A stretch of DNA of 64,000 bases, taken from the NCBI GenBank assembly GCA_905221605.1, contig CAJNDS010000343.1:62001-126000 (forward strand), read 5' to 3'. Within the stretch, counting starts at the first letter, position 1. Each line of letters begins with the position of its first letter. Origin of the DNA: Symbiodinium natans. Its lineage: Eukaryota; Sar; Dinophyceae; Suessiales; Symbiodiniaceae. Shown here piece after piece: positions 1-8,854 of the stretch. The notes beneath the pieces were generated by a model. That model did not search any database. It was not told the DNA's origin and saw only the letters and a list, made by a program, of their open reading frames with translations. The translations under genes and the position numbers were made by a program.

Positions 1-1
1 T

Positions 2-3000
2 GGGAGGCCCAGTCCAAAAGGACCCTTCACTTTGTTTGGAGCCATAGTCCTAGCAGAACTTCCCCAATCAATCAAGGATCTCGCCCCTAACCTTCCCAGG
101 TTCACCGAAAGTGCCTTCCTCCATCCCATCCTTGGGTCACAGGCCATCAAAGTTCGAGCGCTCATCCGAGTCGAGGGACAGTTGGTGCTAAAGACATTCG
201 CAGCTACGTCGGTGAAACTTTGTGTACCCTTGACATGGCGTCTGGAACTTGTTGAGGGCATCGTTGGAACTCTTGGCGGAGGCCCCCAGTTGCCTTCAGC
301 AAGTGAGGAGCGCGAAGTTCTTGAGCCACCTGTGTCACTGAGAGCCCCAGCGTCAGGTCCTCCAGCTCAGTGGGTGAGAACTCATGGATACACGGAAGGA
401 TGCTCAGCGTGTGACAATGCACGACATGGACGTAGGCTGGGCGGTGCGCATACGAGAGCCTGTCATCGGAGGTATGAACGCTGGTTGACAGAGTCCATGG
501 CATCTGATGGTGCTAGAGTGGCTATGCAGCCACCTTTGGATGCATCACGTGAAGCCGGAAGTGGATCGGCTGAGGCAGGAAGGTCCCAGCAGTTTGAGAC
601 CAATGTTGAGAGTGATGAGCGGAAAGTGGTGTTGAAGGACGAAGGTCGAGAGGAAGTGATGCCGATTCCGGTGGGGATCCCTGCACCAATGGCGGGGCGC
701 CCACCGTCATCTTCTGAACATGAACCACGACCAGAGAGAGAGCAGCGCTCAGGTGGAGAGGTGTCGACTCGTGGTGTTGCTTCCGGGAGTACAGGTGATG
801 AGCCAGAGTTGAAGCGTGTGCGGGTAGTTGAGCCAGCATCACCATCAGCATCATCACGACCTTCACTGCTACAGCGCAGGCCCGCCAAGTCATCCGAGCA
901 CATGCAAGTGGACGAGCAAGGATCAGGCCCAAGGGTACCAGAGCAAAAGGGGGTGAAGAGGCATCCTGATGTTGAGCTTGTTGATCTTGAAGATGAGATT
1001 CGAGCCTCAGGACCCCAGGAGCCGAGACGACTCGAGGGCTTGTGCTGGTCCAGCAACGCATGTGAAAGTGTTCTGCTGAGCGACGTTGTGACAAGTCCGA
1101 GCATGTTTGATGTGGAGGTGAACAGCATTCGATTCCGAGATGGAAGTCAGGACGCGAAGAGTGAGAGTTTCATGTTGGGAGGACGTCGCGTGTTGATTTG
1201 GAAGCCTGATGCCGGAGTAGACGACAGTACGCTGGAGGAACTGCCGGGAGATCTTGTATTCTCCGGGATGCAAGAGGAACTCACCAACTTAGAGCGTTGT
1301 CAGACAGGCAGGGCAATCCTTGAGCATGAAGTGAAGATCCTGAAAGCTAAGAACCCATCGCTGAGACTTATACCCGCTCGATGGGTTTGTGCCAGAAAGA
1401 ATCCCACTCGTGTCAGGTGTCGCATTGTGGCAAAGGACCTTGCACATGGCTCGGCAAGAAAGCAAGGGTTTAGCTCACCAACCCCAAGCCATGATGCCAT
1501 GATGCTCACCTTGATCTTCATGGCCACGCGTGACATGCAAGGTTGTGCGGCAGACATTGGGCATGCTTTCATGAACTCGCCGTTGGACACCAAGTCGAAT
1601 CCCGTTGTGTTGAAGCTACCGCTAAGCATCAGTTCGGAAGATGGCCAGGCTATCTTCTTCTTCCTGTATTGCGCATTGAATGGACTGCGGGATGCTTCGT
1701 TGGCATGGCTTAAGCTTCTTTCTTCGTTGATCCGTCCACTAGGTCTGTTGAGTGATGCACGTGAGCCATGTCTATTTGCGGGTGTTGTGTGGCACAAGGA
1801 TAGATCAAGCAGAGTGATGATCATATGCTACGTGGACGATTTGCTAATCGTCACTGATGATCAGTGGGCTGAAGACTTGGTCTTGAGTGCCATCGGGAAG
1901 CGAGTAACCGTAAAGGTGACAGGTAGGGTGAAGACATCCAGTCAAGGTGGCGGCATGGTTGAGTTCATTGGTCGGTGCATTCGTCGGTGGCCGGGACAGA
2001 GTGCAGTCGAGGTAGGTGTGAAGCCTGAATACTTGCAATCGTGCTTCGATGCATTTGGCATCCAAAAGGGCACAACTGCCGTTCCAGACCTGGCAGGTCT
2101 ACTGGAGAAAACAGGTGCACCGGTTTTGACGTCGGAGGCATACAGCAGATTCCGCAGAGTGCTCGGAAAGGTTCTCTGGTATGCCCAGACAAGGCAAGAT
2201 CTGAAACTGATGATTGGACTCATCAGTACGCAACAAGCTGCGCCGACACAGAGCACCGAGGCGGCGTTGAGGGCACTTCTACGTTATCTCTACACCGACA
2301 GACATGTTGCACTGCGCTTGCCGTCATCGGAGTTGAGTGGTGAGTTCTTGGGATGTTCCGAAGATGTGCTGCGGAATGGTGTGCATGTCTTTGCAGATGC
2401 GTCTCATGCTCCATATAGGTTCATCGGCAGAAGAGGGATCACAGGTGGAGCCATCTGTTTTGGAGGAGGTCTTGTGCGAGGGATCGCGAAAGTGCAAGGA
2501 GTGGTATGCTTGTCATCTTGTGAGGCTGAGCTTCATGCGTTGCAGTATGCTGCACAGGAGACAATCGGATTTTTGCACTTGCTTGATCGTGTCTTCACTG
2601 CCTTTGGTGAACTTCAAGGTTCAATTGATGTGCAGATGAGTGCCCATGCAGAGGACGAAGGTGGTGAAGAACAGCATGACAAGATCTACACTGAACTGTT
2701 GACGGACAGTCAGGCAGCGTTGGATGTCATTCATGCAGAAGACGTCCCTAAGCGTTCGCGGCATGTGGAGATCCGATTGGCATGGATGAGAGAACATCTC
2801 TTGAGAGGTCGGCTCAAGTTGCGTTGGCTGAGAGGCGCGGAGAATGCTGCTGATCTCTACACTAAAAATCTCGGAACTCGACTCTTCCAAGAACACAGAA
2901 CGCGATTAGGCTTCATCACACAAGATGGACATGTGGAGGCGTTGTACATGTTGTCACAGCTGCGAGTTTCTCCAGAGAGCATGAAGGGATCTGATGAAGT

Positions 3001-3616
3001 GGCAGTGCTGGAGGTGTTTTGCAGTGAGGATTCGGCCCTGTGTCAGGTGTGTGGATCACTTGGGGTGCCGTATTGCGGGATCACAGCCAATGCCGAGACC
3101 TCAAGAGTGTTGGCAGAAACCATCAAGGTCATCACTGCTTGGAAGAACAGAGGGCTTTGGATCCACGTTCACGTGTCCACGCCTTGCTCTTCAGGATCGC
3201 CACTGCGGAACTTTGTGCAAAGATGTACAAAATCTGATCTTGAGTGGGAGGCGTTGATGCGATCTGCAGAGAGGTATCTGAGGCTTGGAGATGGACGTAC
3301 GTTCGAATTGCCAAAGCAAAACATGATTTGGAAGAGATGGGGAACACAGAATGTCCTTCGAGCCTCAGGTCTTGTGTATCCCGTAGATGTATGGCTATGC
3401 GCCACCGGCGTGTTGAGTCGAAGCGGTCTTCCAGTGTCAAAACGTCTCAGGTTCATGTGTTCACATCTCGAGTGCGCCCAGAAGCTTTTCGACATGTTTG
3501 GAAGCTGCAGTTGCCAGACACATGCCTCGTTCCATGACATTGACTACACAGCAACAGGGAGGTATAGCAAGGTGCTGGCAAAAGGGTTGGTCAAAGCCCT
3601 GAAAGCAACAAACTGA
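2..3616 (+). CDS. Ty1/copia retroelement polyprotein, 3' part (RT-RNase H plus C-terminal extension)
   Basis: The frame is open to the left edge, so the N-terminal part (gag, protease, integrase) lies outside; no stop precedes base 2. Counting from the TTG at 32 as residue 1, a copia-type reverse transcriptase (RVT_2) begins near residue 445 and carries the catalytic YVDD at 600-603. RNase H follows, with FADAS near 789, SSCEAE near 829, DSQAAL near 892 and ADLYTKNL near 940. After about residue 990 comes an extra segment of some 200 residues with LEVFCSEDSALCQV and HVSTPCSSGSPL, which resemble motifs I and IV of a methyltransferase-like Rossmann fold. Residues 180-330 are low-complexity and charged. 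The frame is intact with no internal stop, so the copy may be young. Family assignment of RT/RNase H is secure; the role of the C-terminal segment is inference. Confidence 0.93.
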   Translation, partial: GRPSPKGPFTLFGAIVLAELPQSIKDLAPNLPRFTESAFLHPILGSQAIKVRALIRVEGQLVLKTFAATSVKLCVPLTWRLELVEGIVGTLGGGPQLPSASEEREVLEPPVSLRAPASGPPAQWVRTHGYTEGCSACDNARHGRRLGGAHTRACHRRYERWLTESMASDGARVAMQPPLDASREAGSGSAEAGRSQQFETNVESDERKVVLKDEGREEVMPIPVGIPAPMAGRPPSSSEHEPRPEREQRSGGEVSTRGVASGSTGDEPELKRVRVVEPASPSASSRPSLLQRRPAKSSEHMQVDEQGSGPRVPEQKGVKRHPDVELVDLEDEIRASGPQEPRRLEGLCWSSNACESVLLSDVVTSPSMFDVEVNSIRFRDGSQDAKSESFMLGGRRVLIWKPDAGVDDSTLEELPGDLVFSGMQEELTNLERCQTGRAILEHEVKILKAKNPSLRLIPARWVCARKNPTRVRCRIVAKDLAHGSARKQGFSSPTPSHDAMMLTLIFMATRDMQGCAADIGHAFMNSPLDTKSNPVVLKLPLSISSEDGQAIFFFLYCALNGLRDASLAWLKLLSSLIRPLGLLSDAREPCLFAGVVWHKDRSSRVMIICYVDDLLIVTDDQWAEDLVLSAIGKRVTVKVTGRVKTSSQGGGMVEFIGRCIRRWPGQSAVEVGVKPEYLQSCFDAFGIQKGTTAVPDLAGLLEKTGAPVLTSEAYSRFRRVLGKVLWYAQTRQDLKLMIGLISTQQAAPTQSTEAALRALLRYLYTDRHVALRLPSSELSGEFLGCSEDVLRNGVHVFADASHAPYRFIGRRGITGGAICFGGGLVRGIAKVQGVVCLSSCEAELHALQYAAQETIGFLHLLDRVFTAFGELQGSIDVQMSAHAEDEGGEEQHDKIYTELLTDSQAALDVIHAEDVPKRSRHVEIRLAWMREHLLRGRLKLRWLRGAENAADLYTKNLGTRLFQEHRTRLGFITQDGHVEALYMLSQLRVSPESMKGSDEVAVLEVFCSEDSALCQVCGSLGVPYCGITANAETSRVLAETIKVITAWKNRGLWIHVHVSTPCSSGSPLRNFVQRCTKSDLEWEALMRSAERYLRLGDGRTFELPKQNMIWKRWGTQNVLRASGLVYPVDVWLCATGVLSRSGLPVSKRLRFMCSHLECAQKLFDMFGSCSCQTHASFHDIDYTATGRYSKVLAKGLVKALKATN

Positions 3617-3623
3617 AAGGGGG
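3615..3623 (+). promoter_or_regulatory. Polypurine tract-like sequence after the polyprotein
   Basis: GAAAGGGGG overlaps the polyprotein stop region and recurs exactly at 4551-4559 just before the probable LTR. It could be a second plus-strand priming site or a relic of an older LTR boundary. Confidence 0.35.
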
Positions 3624-3760
3624 ATCCGATTTGGTTTCATCTTACGCCACACATGATCAAGTCATGTGAGGAGTATAGTCAGGGTGCGTTTTGCACAGTG
3701 CGTTTGCACAGCACTTGCGATTCTTTGTAACCCAAGTTTTCTAGTTTTCCCTCGGGCGTC

Positions 3761-4498
3761 ATGGTTGCGCAGCCTTTGATGAGAGTGGCGATTTCAGTGG
3801 CCCTTCTTGCGTTGATGAGCTCTGGAGTGGAGACTGCGAGGCCAGTAGAGCTTTGGGGAACCACCTTCATGGGCAGCGAGCTTGTACAGATGTTTGCTAG
3901 TCCGACTTGGGATCCAGTATGGATCATCATCATCGGGTGCTTTGTCAACGGCATCTTGGTTGGTACGCTGATCATGACATGCTGTTGTGCGTGGGCATTG
4001 TTTTTCCGGATGAGCTATGGGCAGCAAAGAGCTGCTACACAGAACCCGCCTCTGGATGATGACGCGATGAAGCCACAAGGTGCCCAAAACAACTCTATGC
4101 CTGAGAGAAGTCAACAGATGAACCCTCGTGAGCCAGATGGTAAAAAGGAGGCATCGTCGTTGAGAGCGAGGCCGAAGGCAGCTGGTGCAAGGGAGAAGCA
4201 TGCAAGTTCCAGCTGCAAGGATAGAGTTGACAAGCGCATCTTTGCTTCAGAGTCTCAGGGCATCTTTCATCACGATCAGACATGCCATCGCATGGAGGGA
4301 TCATGGCGAACTATGTGGCAATGTGGGAACTGTAAGCCAGAGCCGGGCAACACAGAACTGTGTGTGTTCCCGTCTGGGGACAAATATCACAGTGTGTACT
4401 GCAAACATGTGGCGGCCGTTACCTCCAACCCAACATGCATCACTCCGTGTTCGGCATGTGTGACAGGGAACAGCAGCAGGCCTCTGAGATTGGAGTGA
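3761..4498 (+). CDS. Second ORF of the copia element: membrane protein with paired zinc-finger-like motifs
   Basis: This 245-aa ORF starts 145 nt after the polyprotein stop, same strand, and ends about 50 nt before the probable 3' LTR, so it is probably an accessory gene of the element. It has a hydrophobic N-terminal stretch (about residues 5-25), then a second strong hydrophobic segment (about 50-85, with IIIIGCFVNGILVG and CCCAW), then a hydrophilic linker. The C-terminal third contains two copies of a G-x2-(F/Y)H-x3-C ... C-x2-C pattern: GIFHHDQTCH ... CGNC and GDKYHSVYCK ... CSAC. This resembles small metal-binding YHxxxC modules. An envelope-like role by analogy with other copia elements that carry an extra ORF is only a guess; no homologue is recognised. 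Confidence 0.6.
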   Translation: MVAQPLMRVAISVALLALMSSGVETARPVELWGTTFMGSELVQMFASPTWDPVWIIIIGCFVNGILVGTLIMTCCCAWALFFRMSYGQQRAATQNPPLDDDAMKPQGAQNNSMPERSQQMNPREPDGKKEASSLRARPKAAGAREKHASSSCKDRVDKRIFASESQGIFHHDQTCHRMEGSWRTMWQCGNCKPEPGNTELCVFPSGDKYHSVYCKHVAAVTSNPTCITPCSACVTGNSSRPLRLE

Positions 4499-4550
4499 TC
4501 ATCTGAAGATGTCGTCATCTGAGAGTGAGGTGAGACAAAAAGATCATCCC

Positions 4551-5050
4551 GAAAGGGGGTGTGAAAATCTGTGTATAGACACGTCTGCGGGATGCCTTTT
4601 TGGCCAAGGCGCATGTTTGACGTACTTACTGTATGTCCGGGACGTACAGGTCTTCCCTGAGCAGTCGAGCATGTTTTTCCTTGAGGTTTTGTTTTGTAGG
4701 AGAAGTGAGCTTGCGTAGGTGGCGTCAACTGGGTTTTCCAGTTTTACTTTTGACTCTTGGCTCAAGGTCAAGAGAGCTGAGAAAGCACTAAGAAGGCAGG
4801 ACAACTGCACGTCGCTTTGTGTGACCGAGAAAGTGCTGTGCAAGTGCGAAGCTGTGTGTAAGTTGGGTTTGTGCTGTTTAGAAACTTTTACAATGTCTAG
4901 CAGGCGACTTCTCTCTGCGCAACACAGAAAACGTTGAAGCCACGTTGGTCAACTTTCCAGAGCTTGAAGCGTAACTTCTTTAACCGGTCAGGTCAATAAA
5001 ATGGTTGAAAATGTTGCTGTTCGTCCTTCATTTGCCCAGTTCATATTTTT
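4551..5050 (+). mobile_element. Probable polypurine tract and 3' LTR of the copia element (right end uncertain)
   Basis: GAAAGGGGG (4551-4559) is a good polypurine primer tract and is followed directly by TGTGAAAATC at 4560, a typical TG start of a copia LTR. An AATAAA-like signal (CAATAAAATGG) occurs near 4994-5004. The 5' LTR is outside the window, so length, the terminal CA and target-site duplication cannot be checked. No gene is seen between 4499 and 5250. Confidence 0.5.
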
Positions 5051-5255
5051 TGTCCAAAACTTGTTGCGCGTGTTTCGACGCTCCAAGTCATGCTGACCAG
5101 ATGCCTCAAAATAGGTCCTCGATGATTCTAAGCTTTCAAAGATTTTGAGGGCACGCGAAAGTTCTGAGAGAGAAGAAGGCTTGGCCGAAACCGGTCCAAG
5201 GCTTAGAAGCCTTTAGTAAAGTCTGAGGCTTGAAGATAATGTTGCGTGTAAGCCA

Positions 5256-5474
5256 GTGAAACGCTTCCAACCATTAAACCAAAACGTGCACTTCTGGAGA
5301 AGACAACGACGTTCACAAGGCTTTCGATGGCATCAACCTTTTTCTACAGACTTCTTCTTCGTTGGACACGGCAACCTAAGCTTCGGGCCGCAATGGTCGC
5401 AAGCTTGCCGTCCATTCCACGATTGGGTCGGCACGTCGCACATCCTAAGCTTCTTCGAAGTATTTGAGGCGTAA
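5256..5474 (+). pseudogene. Coding-like open frame upstream of the retro-insertion
   Basis: A 72-codon frame without a convincing start (aromatic-rich, HGNLSFGPQWSQACRPFHDW) ends at 5474. It lies in a different frame from the broken coding sequence at 5560-7514 and could be an upstream piece of the same decayed gene after a frameshift. No function recognised. Confidence 0.2.
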
Positions 5475-5640
5475 GCTTACTCCAGCTGTTGGCGTTGCCG
5501 TGCAGTCTTGCCGGATGTGAAACGGCCTGCAGGATGGAGCAGCGATCTACTTTGGATAGCTTCAACTTGGGAAAGTTGCTCAACTTGATCGCGATTTTGT
5601 TCTCCAAGTGTCTGATGATGTCCATGGTTTTTTTTTTTTT

Positions 5641-5662
5641 TCCGTAGCCCTCTTGGCTCAAG
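5641..5662 (+). other. Relic of the dinoflagellate spliced leader
   Basis: TCCGTAGCC then TTGGCTCAAG matches the 22-nt dinoflagellate spliced leader except for three bases in the centre (CTC where ATT is expected). It sits at the very 5' end of the retro-inserted unit, where a trans-spliced leader would lie in a cDNA. Confidence 0.7.
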
Positions 5663-6015
5663 GCCGCTCTGCTCGAGGTGGTTAAGCCAGCAGGGACGCA
5701 GTAGAAGGGTGGGAGTCGTAGCTAAAGGTCTGGCTTTGCTTGGATCCCTACACGTAGGTAGCGGCCCCCTCTGGGACAGCCTGGAGGCGTAGGAGTGCTT
5801 GGTTCTGTGTTTGCTTTGTAGCTGGGGCTTCTTCGCATTGCGCAGTTCCTTGTGAGCGCCCGCTTGCAAGAAGAATCCATGGCTTTGGATTTCGCACTGC
5901 AAATACTTTGCTAGCTGCATTGGCTCTGCCTTGAGTCTTTGTGGGTTGAGCGCTCGAAAGTTGCGTCAACTGAGCCCTCAGTTGTCCTGCCACCTTTCTC
6001 TAACTAGTCGAGACT

Positions 6016-6238
6016 GAGAACGCCCGTTCTCTTTCTCTTTGTTTCTCTTTCTTGCTTTACTAGTGAGACTGAGAACGCCCGTTCTCTTTCTCTAACGCTT
6101 CTCTTTCTTGCAACTTGCTGAGATTGAGAACGCCCGTTCTCTTTCTCTTACTTTTTACGTTGTGTTCCCTTTCTTTATTAAAGTTGGGAACGCCCGTTTC
6201 CTTCCTTGTTAAGTTGCTGAGTGTGAACGCACGTTCTC
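6016..6238. repeat. Five short palindromes, tandem at about 55 bp
   Basis: GAGAACGCCCGTTCTC (7-bp arms, CC loop) occurs exactly at 6016-6031, 6071-6086 and 6126-6141 and in diverged form at 6186-6201 and 6223-6238. Spacing is 55, 55, 60 and 37 bp, with pyrimidine-rich CTTTCTC linkers. They lie in the leader just upstream of the ATG at 6351, so each could form an RNA hairpin in the 5' UTR. Confidence 0.75.
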
Positions 6239-6350
6239 TTTCTTGCAAACTTCTTAAGGGTGGGAGCTTCTTTACTTTATTTGCACCTTTTGGCAAATTT
6301 GTCTTGCGCATTGTGCAGTACGGATAGCTTCGGCGTAAGGTATCTGCACC

Positions 6351-7001
6351 ATGTCGCAAGATCGAATCAGCAACATCGATGGAAGCGCATTTCAGTGTCT
6401 TGCCGACTTTATGTTGGGTCATCTCACTGAGTATGATGCTCTCTTTGCCAGAACACCATCAACACATTTGCTGGAGTATCTTAGAGATGGATGCATCGTG
6501 TCTACACAAACTATGCAAGAATTGCGCCAAGTGCAGGGCTCAGAGCTCCAATCTATCTTACTCGTCAACCCTAGTAAGAGTTTCCTTCACAATCTAAGGA
6601 AGGGTCTTACACAACAGACGAGTATAACGATCGTGAGTAATTTGCACAGCTCACTTTCCATATCAGACATCCCCTGTGTACTCTTCAGGAGTTATGATGA
6701 AGACTTCCTTCGTCAAATCCACAGCCTGACGGTTATTGGTGCCATTGAAGTGCAGGGCAAGCGGGAACTTGTATATTTGGTCACTTACATTCCCAGCAGC
6801 TACCCTGTCCATCACACTTGCTACTACATTGCCATAACGCCTTCCATGAAGCAAGAAGCCGGCAATACTGAAGTCATTATCGCGCACCAGTGGCTACATG
6901 ATGGTGGTTTTGAGAATCTGGCAATGTCGCAATTTGCGATTCCCCCACAAGCTCTGTGCTTCCTTGTGAACCGGGACTTCATTGGCGACTTCGAGTACTG
7001 A
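6351..7001 (+). CDS. Hypothetical protein, 216 aa, within the retrocopy
   Basis: ATG at 6351 (context CACCATGTC) opens a 216-codon frame ending TGA 6999-7001. No introns, no signal peptide and no clear transmembrane segment. The sequence is mixed alpha/beta-like (SILLVNPSKSFLHNLRKG, IPCVLFRSYDEDFLRQIHSL) and ends in FIGDFEY. No family recognised. It is the only long ORF between the spliced-leader relic and the A-rich tail, so it is the retroposed gene. A second, 5'-truncated and decayed copy of its 3' end lies at 8855-9163. Whether it is expressed from its new site cannot be judged. Confidence 0.55.
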   Translation: MSQDRISNIDGSAFQCLADFMLGHLTEYDALFARTPSTHLLEYLRDGCIVSTQTMQELRQVQGSELQSILLVNPSKSFLHNLRKGLTQQTSITIVSNLHSSLSISDIPCVLFRSYDEDFLRQIHSLTVIGAIEVQGKRELVYLVTYIPSSYPVHHTCYYIAITPSMKQEAGNTEVIIAHQWLHDGGFENLAMSQFAIPPQALCFLVNRDFIGDFEY

Positions 7002-7576
7002 GTCCGTGGGGTATCTAGTAGTTCAGCGCGATTGCTCGCTTTGTTTCTTTGGTGTTTGTTGGCTTGGTGGTTGCTTGGTGTGTCTGGCGGATTGTGTGCG
7101 CTGACTTTGTTTCACCCTTTACGTCGAGCCCAACAAGACCGGCCTACTGTGCTACTGATGTAGTAAAGAGGCGCCAGTCCAAAAAAAAAAGAAAAAGATG
7201 TCCATGGGCTTTTTGAGCCCCGAACACTGTGCATGCAACTTCATGCAACCGTCTCTCACGTAGACGGCTTCCATTCAAGACACAATGAAGTAGTTCAGGT
7301 GCAAGGTGCAAACTGCCTCGTAGCCGGTAGCAGACATGCTTTGCCTTTTGCTCCAAACCGCTTCCACTTCGCCAAGCTCTGGGAAAGCAGGTAAAACAAC
7401 TTCGCCAACCAAGCTGCAGTGTTAGACAAAAAGGTCCTGTCGGATCTCGTCCTTGACACTGATGCAGAGGCGGATCTCGTTTACATGGGCCTCGTCTTGC
7501 AAGGCCAACCATAAACTCATCGTCTCCAGGCAGCCGTGCCAGGCTCAATCTCTTAACAGGTAGCTGTGGAAGGTAC

Positions 7577-8255
7577 TTGTCGGCACGGTTGGAAACATAT
7601 CCAAGTGCTTTGAAAACTCATTCTAGAAGGCAAAACAACAGCTCATGCCAAATTATGCAGCAGAAAAACTCTCAGTTTTTCTGTGGTCAAACACCACTGG
7701 CACCAACTCGGCAAATACGACAGGTGAATCAGTTAAGGAATAGGTTCCCTTTCTTCGCACGCCACCAAGCTCCAATTTGCAATATTTGCTCGCAAGACTG
7801 CTACCTGCTGGCAGGTGGATGGCACGTGTTGATGGGTCCGCGTGTGACCAGAACAAGATTCAAACTGGGTGTACTGCCATGGCAACTCCAAGAAGCCCTT
7901 GCAACTGCCCTCTCCACCTTCCCCATCCAAACCCAGAACAAGGCGCTGTGCAGTATTGGCAAGTTCAGAAGGCCACTCGGGCAATGTGGCATTCAGCCAG
8001 GGCCAACCTGGCACGGCATGTTGGAGCCCGATGGGTATCCCTGCGTGGAAGGTCGATGAGGAGGAGTTGTTGAAAGCCTGTCTGCACACAATTCAGGAAG
8101 GCGTACCGATGCTCTCCTTCTGGCAAGACACCCGGATTGGAAGGTCCATGGCAATGAAGCACTCTGGACCGGCTAAGGGATTGCTCTACTGCTGCTGCCA
8201 CTCGCAGGTTTCCTTTCTGGAAACTAACGGCCCCAGGCCCTATTTGGATACGTAA
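7577..8255 (+). pseudogene. Coding-like remnants in two + frames
   Basis: Two overlapping frames look coding-like: one to 8059 and another ending TAA 8253-8255, the latter with MGIPAWKVDEEELLKACLHT followed by IQEGVPMLSFWQDT. Neither has a convincing start or full domain. They follow the broken gene at 5560-7514 and may be further pieces of it joined by frameshifts. No family recognised. Confidence 0.25.
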
Positions 8256-8271
8256 TCGACCCGCAAGTTAT

Positions 8272-8720
8272 GTTGGTTGTTGCTCGGGGTTGCTCCATTG
8301 GTTGGCCACCTTGGGGTGCCCTGGGCTGGTCTTGCACCCACTGTTCTTGCTGTCAAGTCCCCACTGGCTGAACCATGGGGCGCGTGCTGGCTGTCCTTCT
8401 GCTGTAGGAGATGTGTGGGCTTGACTACTGTAGGGTAGTCTTTCCCCTCTAAAATCGGTAGCCGCTGCTTTACGCAGGCTCCTTCTCTGAAATTGTTGAA
8501 AGCCCTGTTGACCGCGGCCCCTGTTTCTGCTTGGGTACGTGGTCAAACTGGGCTCAGATTGACACCAACCCTGGCCGGGCTTAACAACAAAGCCACAAGT
8601 CGTATCGGCTGTTGCTCGGGGCTGCTCCACTGGCTGACCACCATGGGATGCCCTGGGCTGGTCTTGCATTGTTCTTGCTGTCAACCCCACTGGCTGACCA
8701 CCATGGGGCGCGTGCGGGCC
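8272..8720. repeat. Direct repeat of about 115 bp (8272-8392 and 8600-8720)
   Basis: Both copies share TTGCTCGGGG, GCTCCA, TGGCTGACCACC-like and GGGTGCCCTGGGCTGGTCTTGCA-like blocks and end in ATGGGGCGCGTGC. Offset is about 328 bp. No gene is seen within; the intervening sequence is unremarkable. Confidence 0.65.
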
Positions 8721-8854
8721 TTGCTTTCCCTCTGGGATATTTGGCCATCTGTATGTACACTTTTGGCCACTGTGCGCTTTGTACCTCATTGTATCTGTCG
8801 GTAATTCGGCTGTCGCTCTTCGAACTACAGCTTGCCGGCTGACCTTCTTTGCAT

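Larger units (their letters stand above)
5617..7207 (+). mobile_element. Retro-inserted cDNA with target-site duplication, spliced-leader relic and A-rich tail
   Basis: The 11-bp sequence GATGTCCATGG occurs at 5617-5627 and again at 7197-7207, a perfect direct repeat. Inside the left copy are 14 T residues (5628-5641), then a spliced-leader-like sequence (5641-5662). Inside the right copy lies A10-G-A5 (7181-7196). Between them is the 216-aa ORF with about 690 nt of leader and 180 nt of 3' UTR. These are the marks of a processed, trans-spliced mRNA reinserted by a LINE-type machinery. The T-run at the 5' end is unusual and may reflect template switching or twin priming. Confidence 0.75.
5560..7514 (+). 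pseudogene. Older coding sequence split by the retro-insertion
   Basis: A frame is open from 5560 (after TAG 5557-5559) to the insertion at 5627. If the insertion and one copy of the 11-bp duplication are removed, the same frame continues at 7208, is open to TAA 7392-7394, and beyond that stop stays coding-like to TAA 7512-7514. The two halves read ...LDRDFVLQVSDDVHG and LFEPRTLCMQLHATVSHVDG..., then NNFANQAAVLDKKVLSDLV... after the internal stop. Frame continuity across the deleted insertion is seen directly. That this was a functional gene is inference. The nonsense codon means it was, or is now, dead. Family not recognised. Confidence 0.45.

Noticed and set aside
463-1128. 221-codon minus-strand frame
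   Set aside because: Lies opposite the low-complexity linker of the intact copia polyprotein.
4750-4770. Spliced-leader relic in the LTR region
   Set aside because: Only TCTTGGCTCAAGG matches; the CCGTAGCC half is missing.
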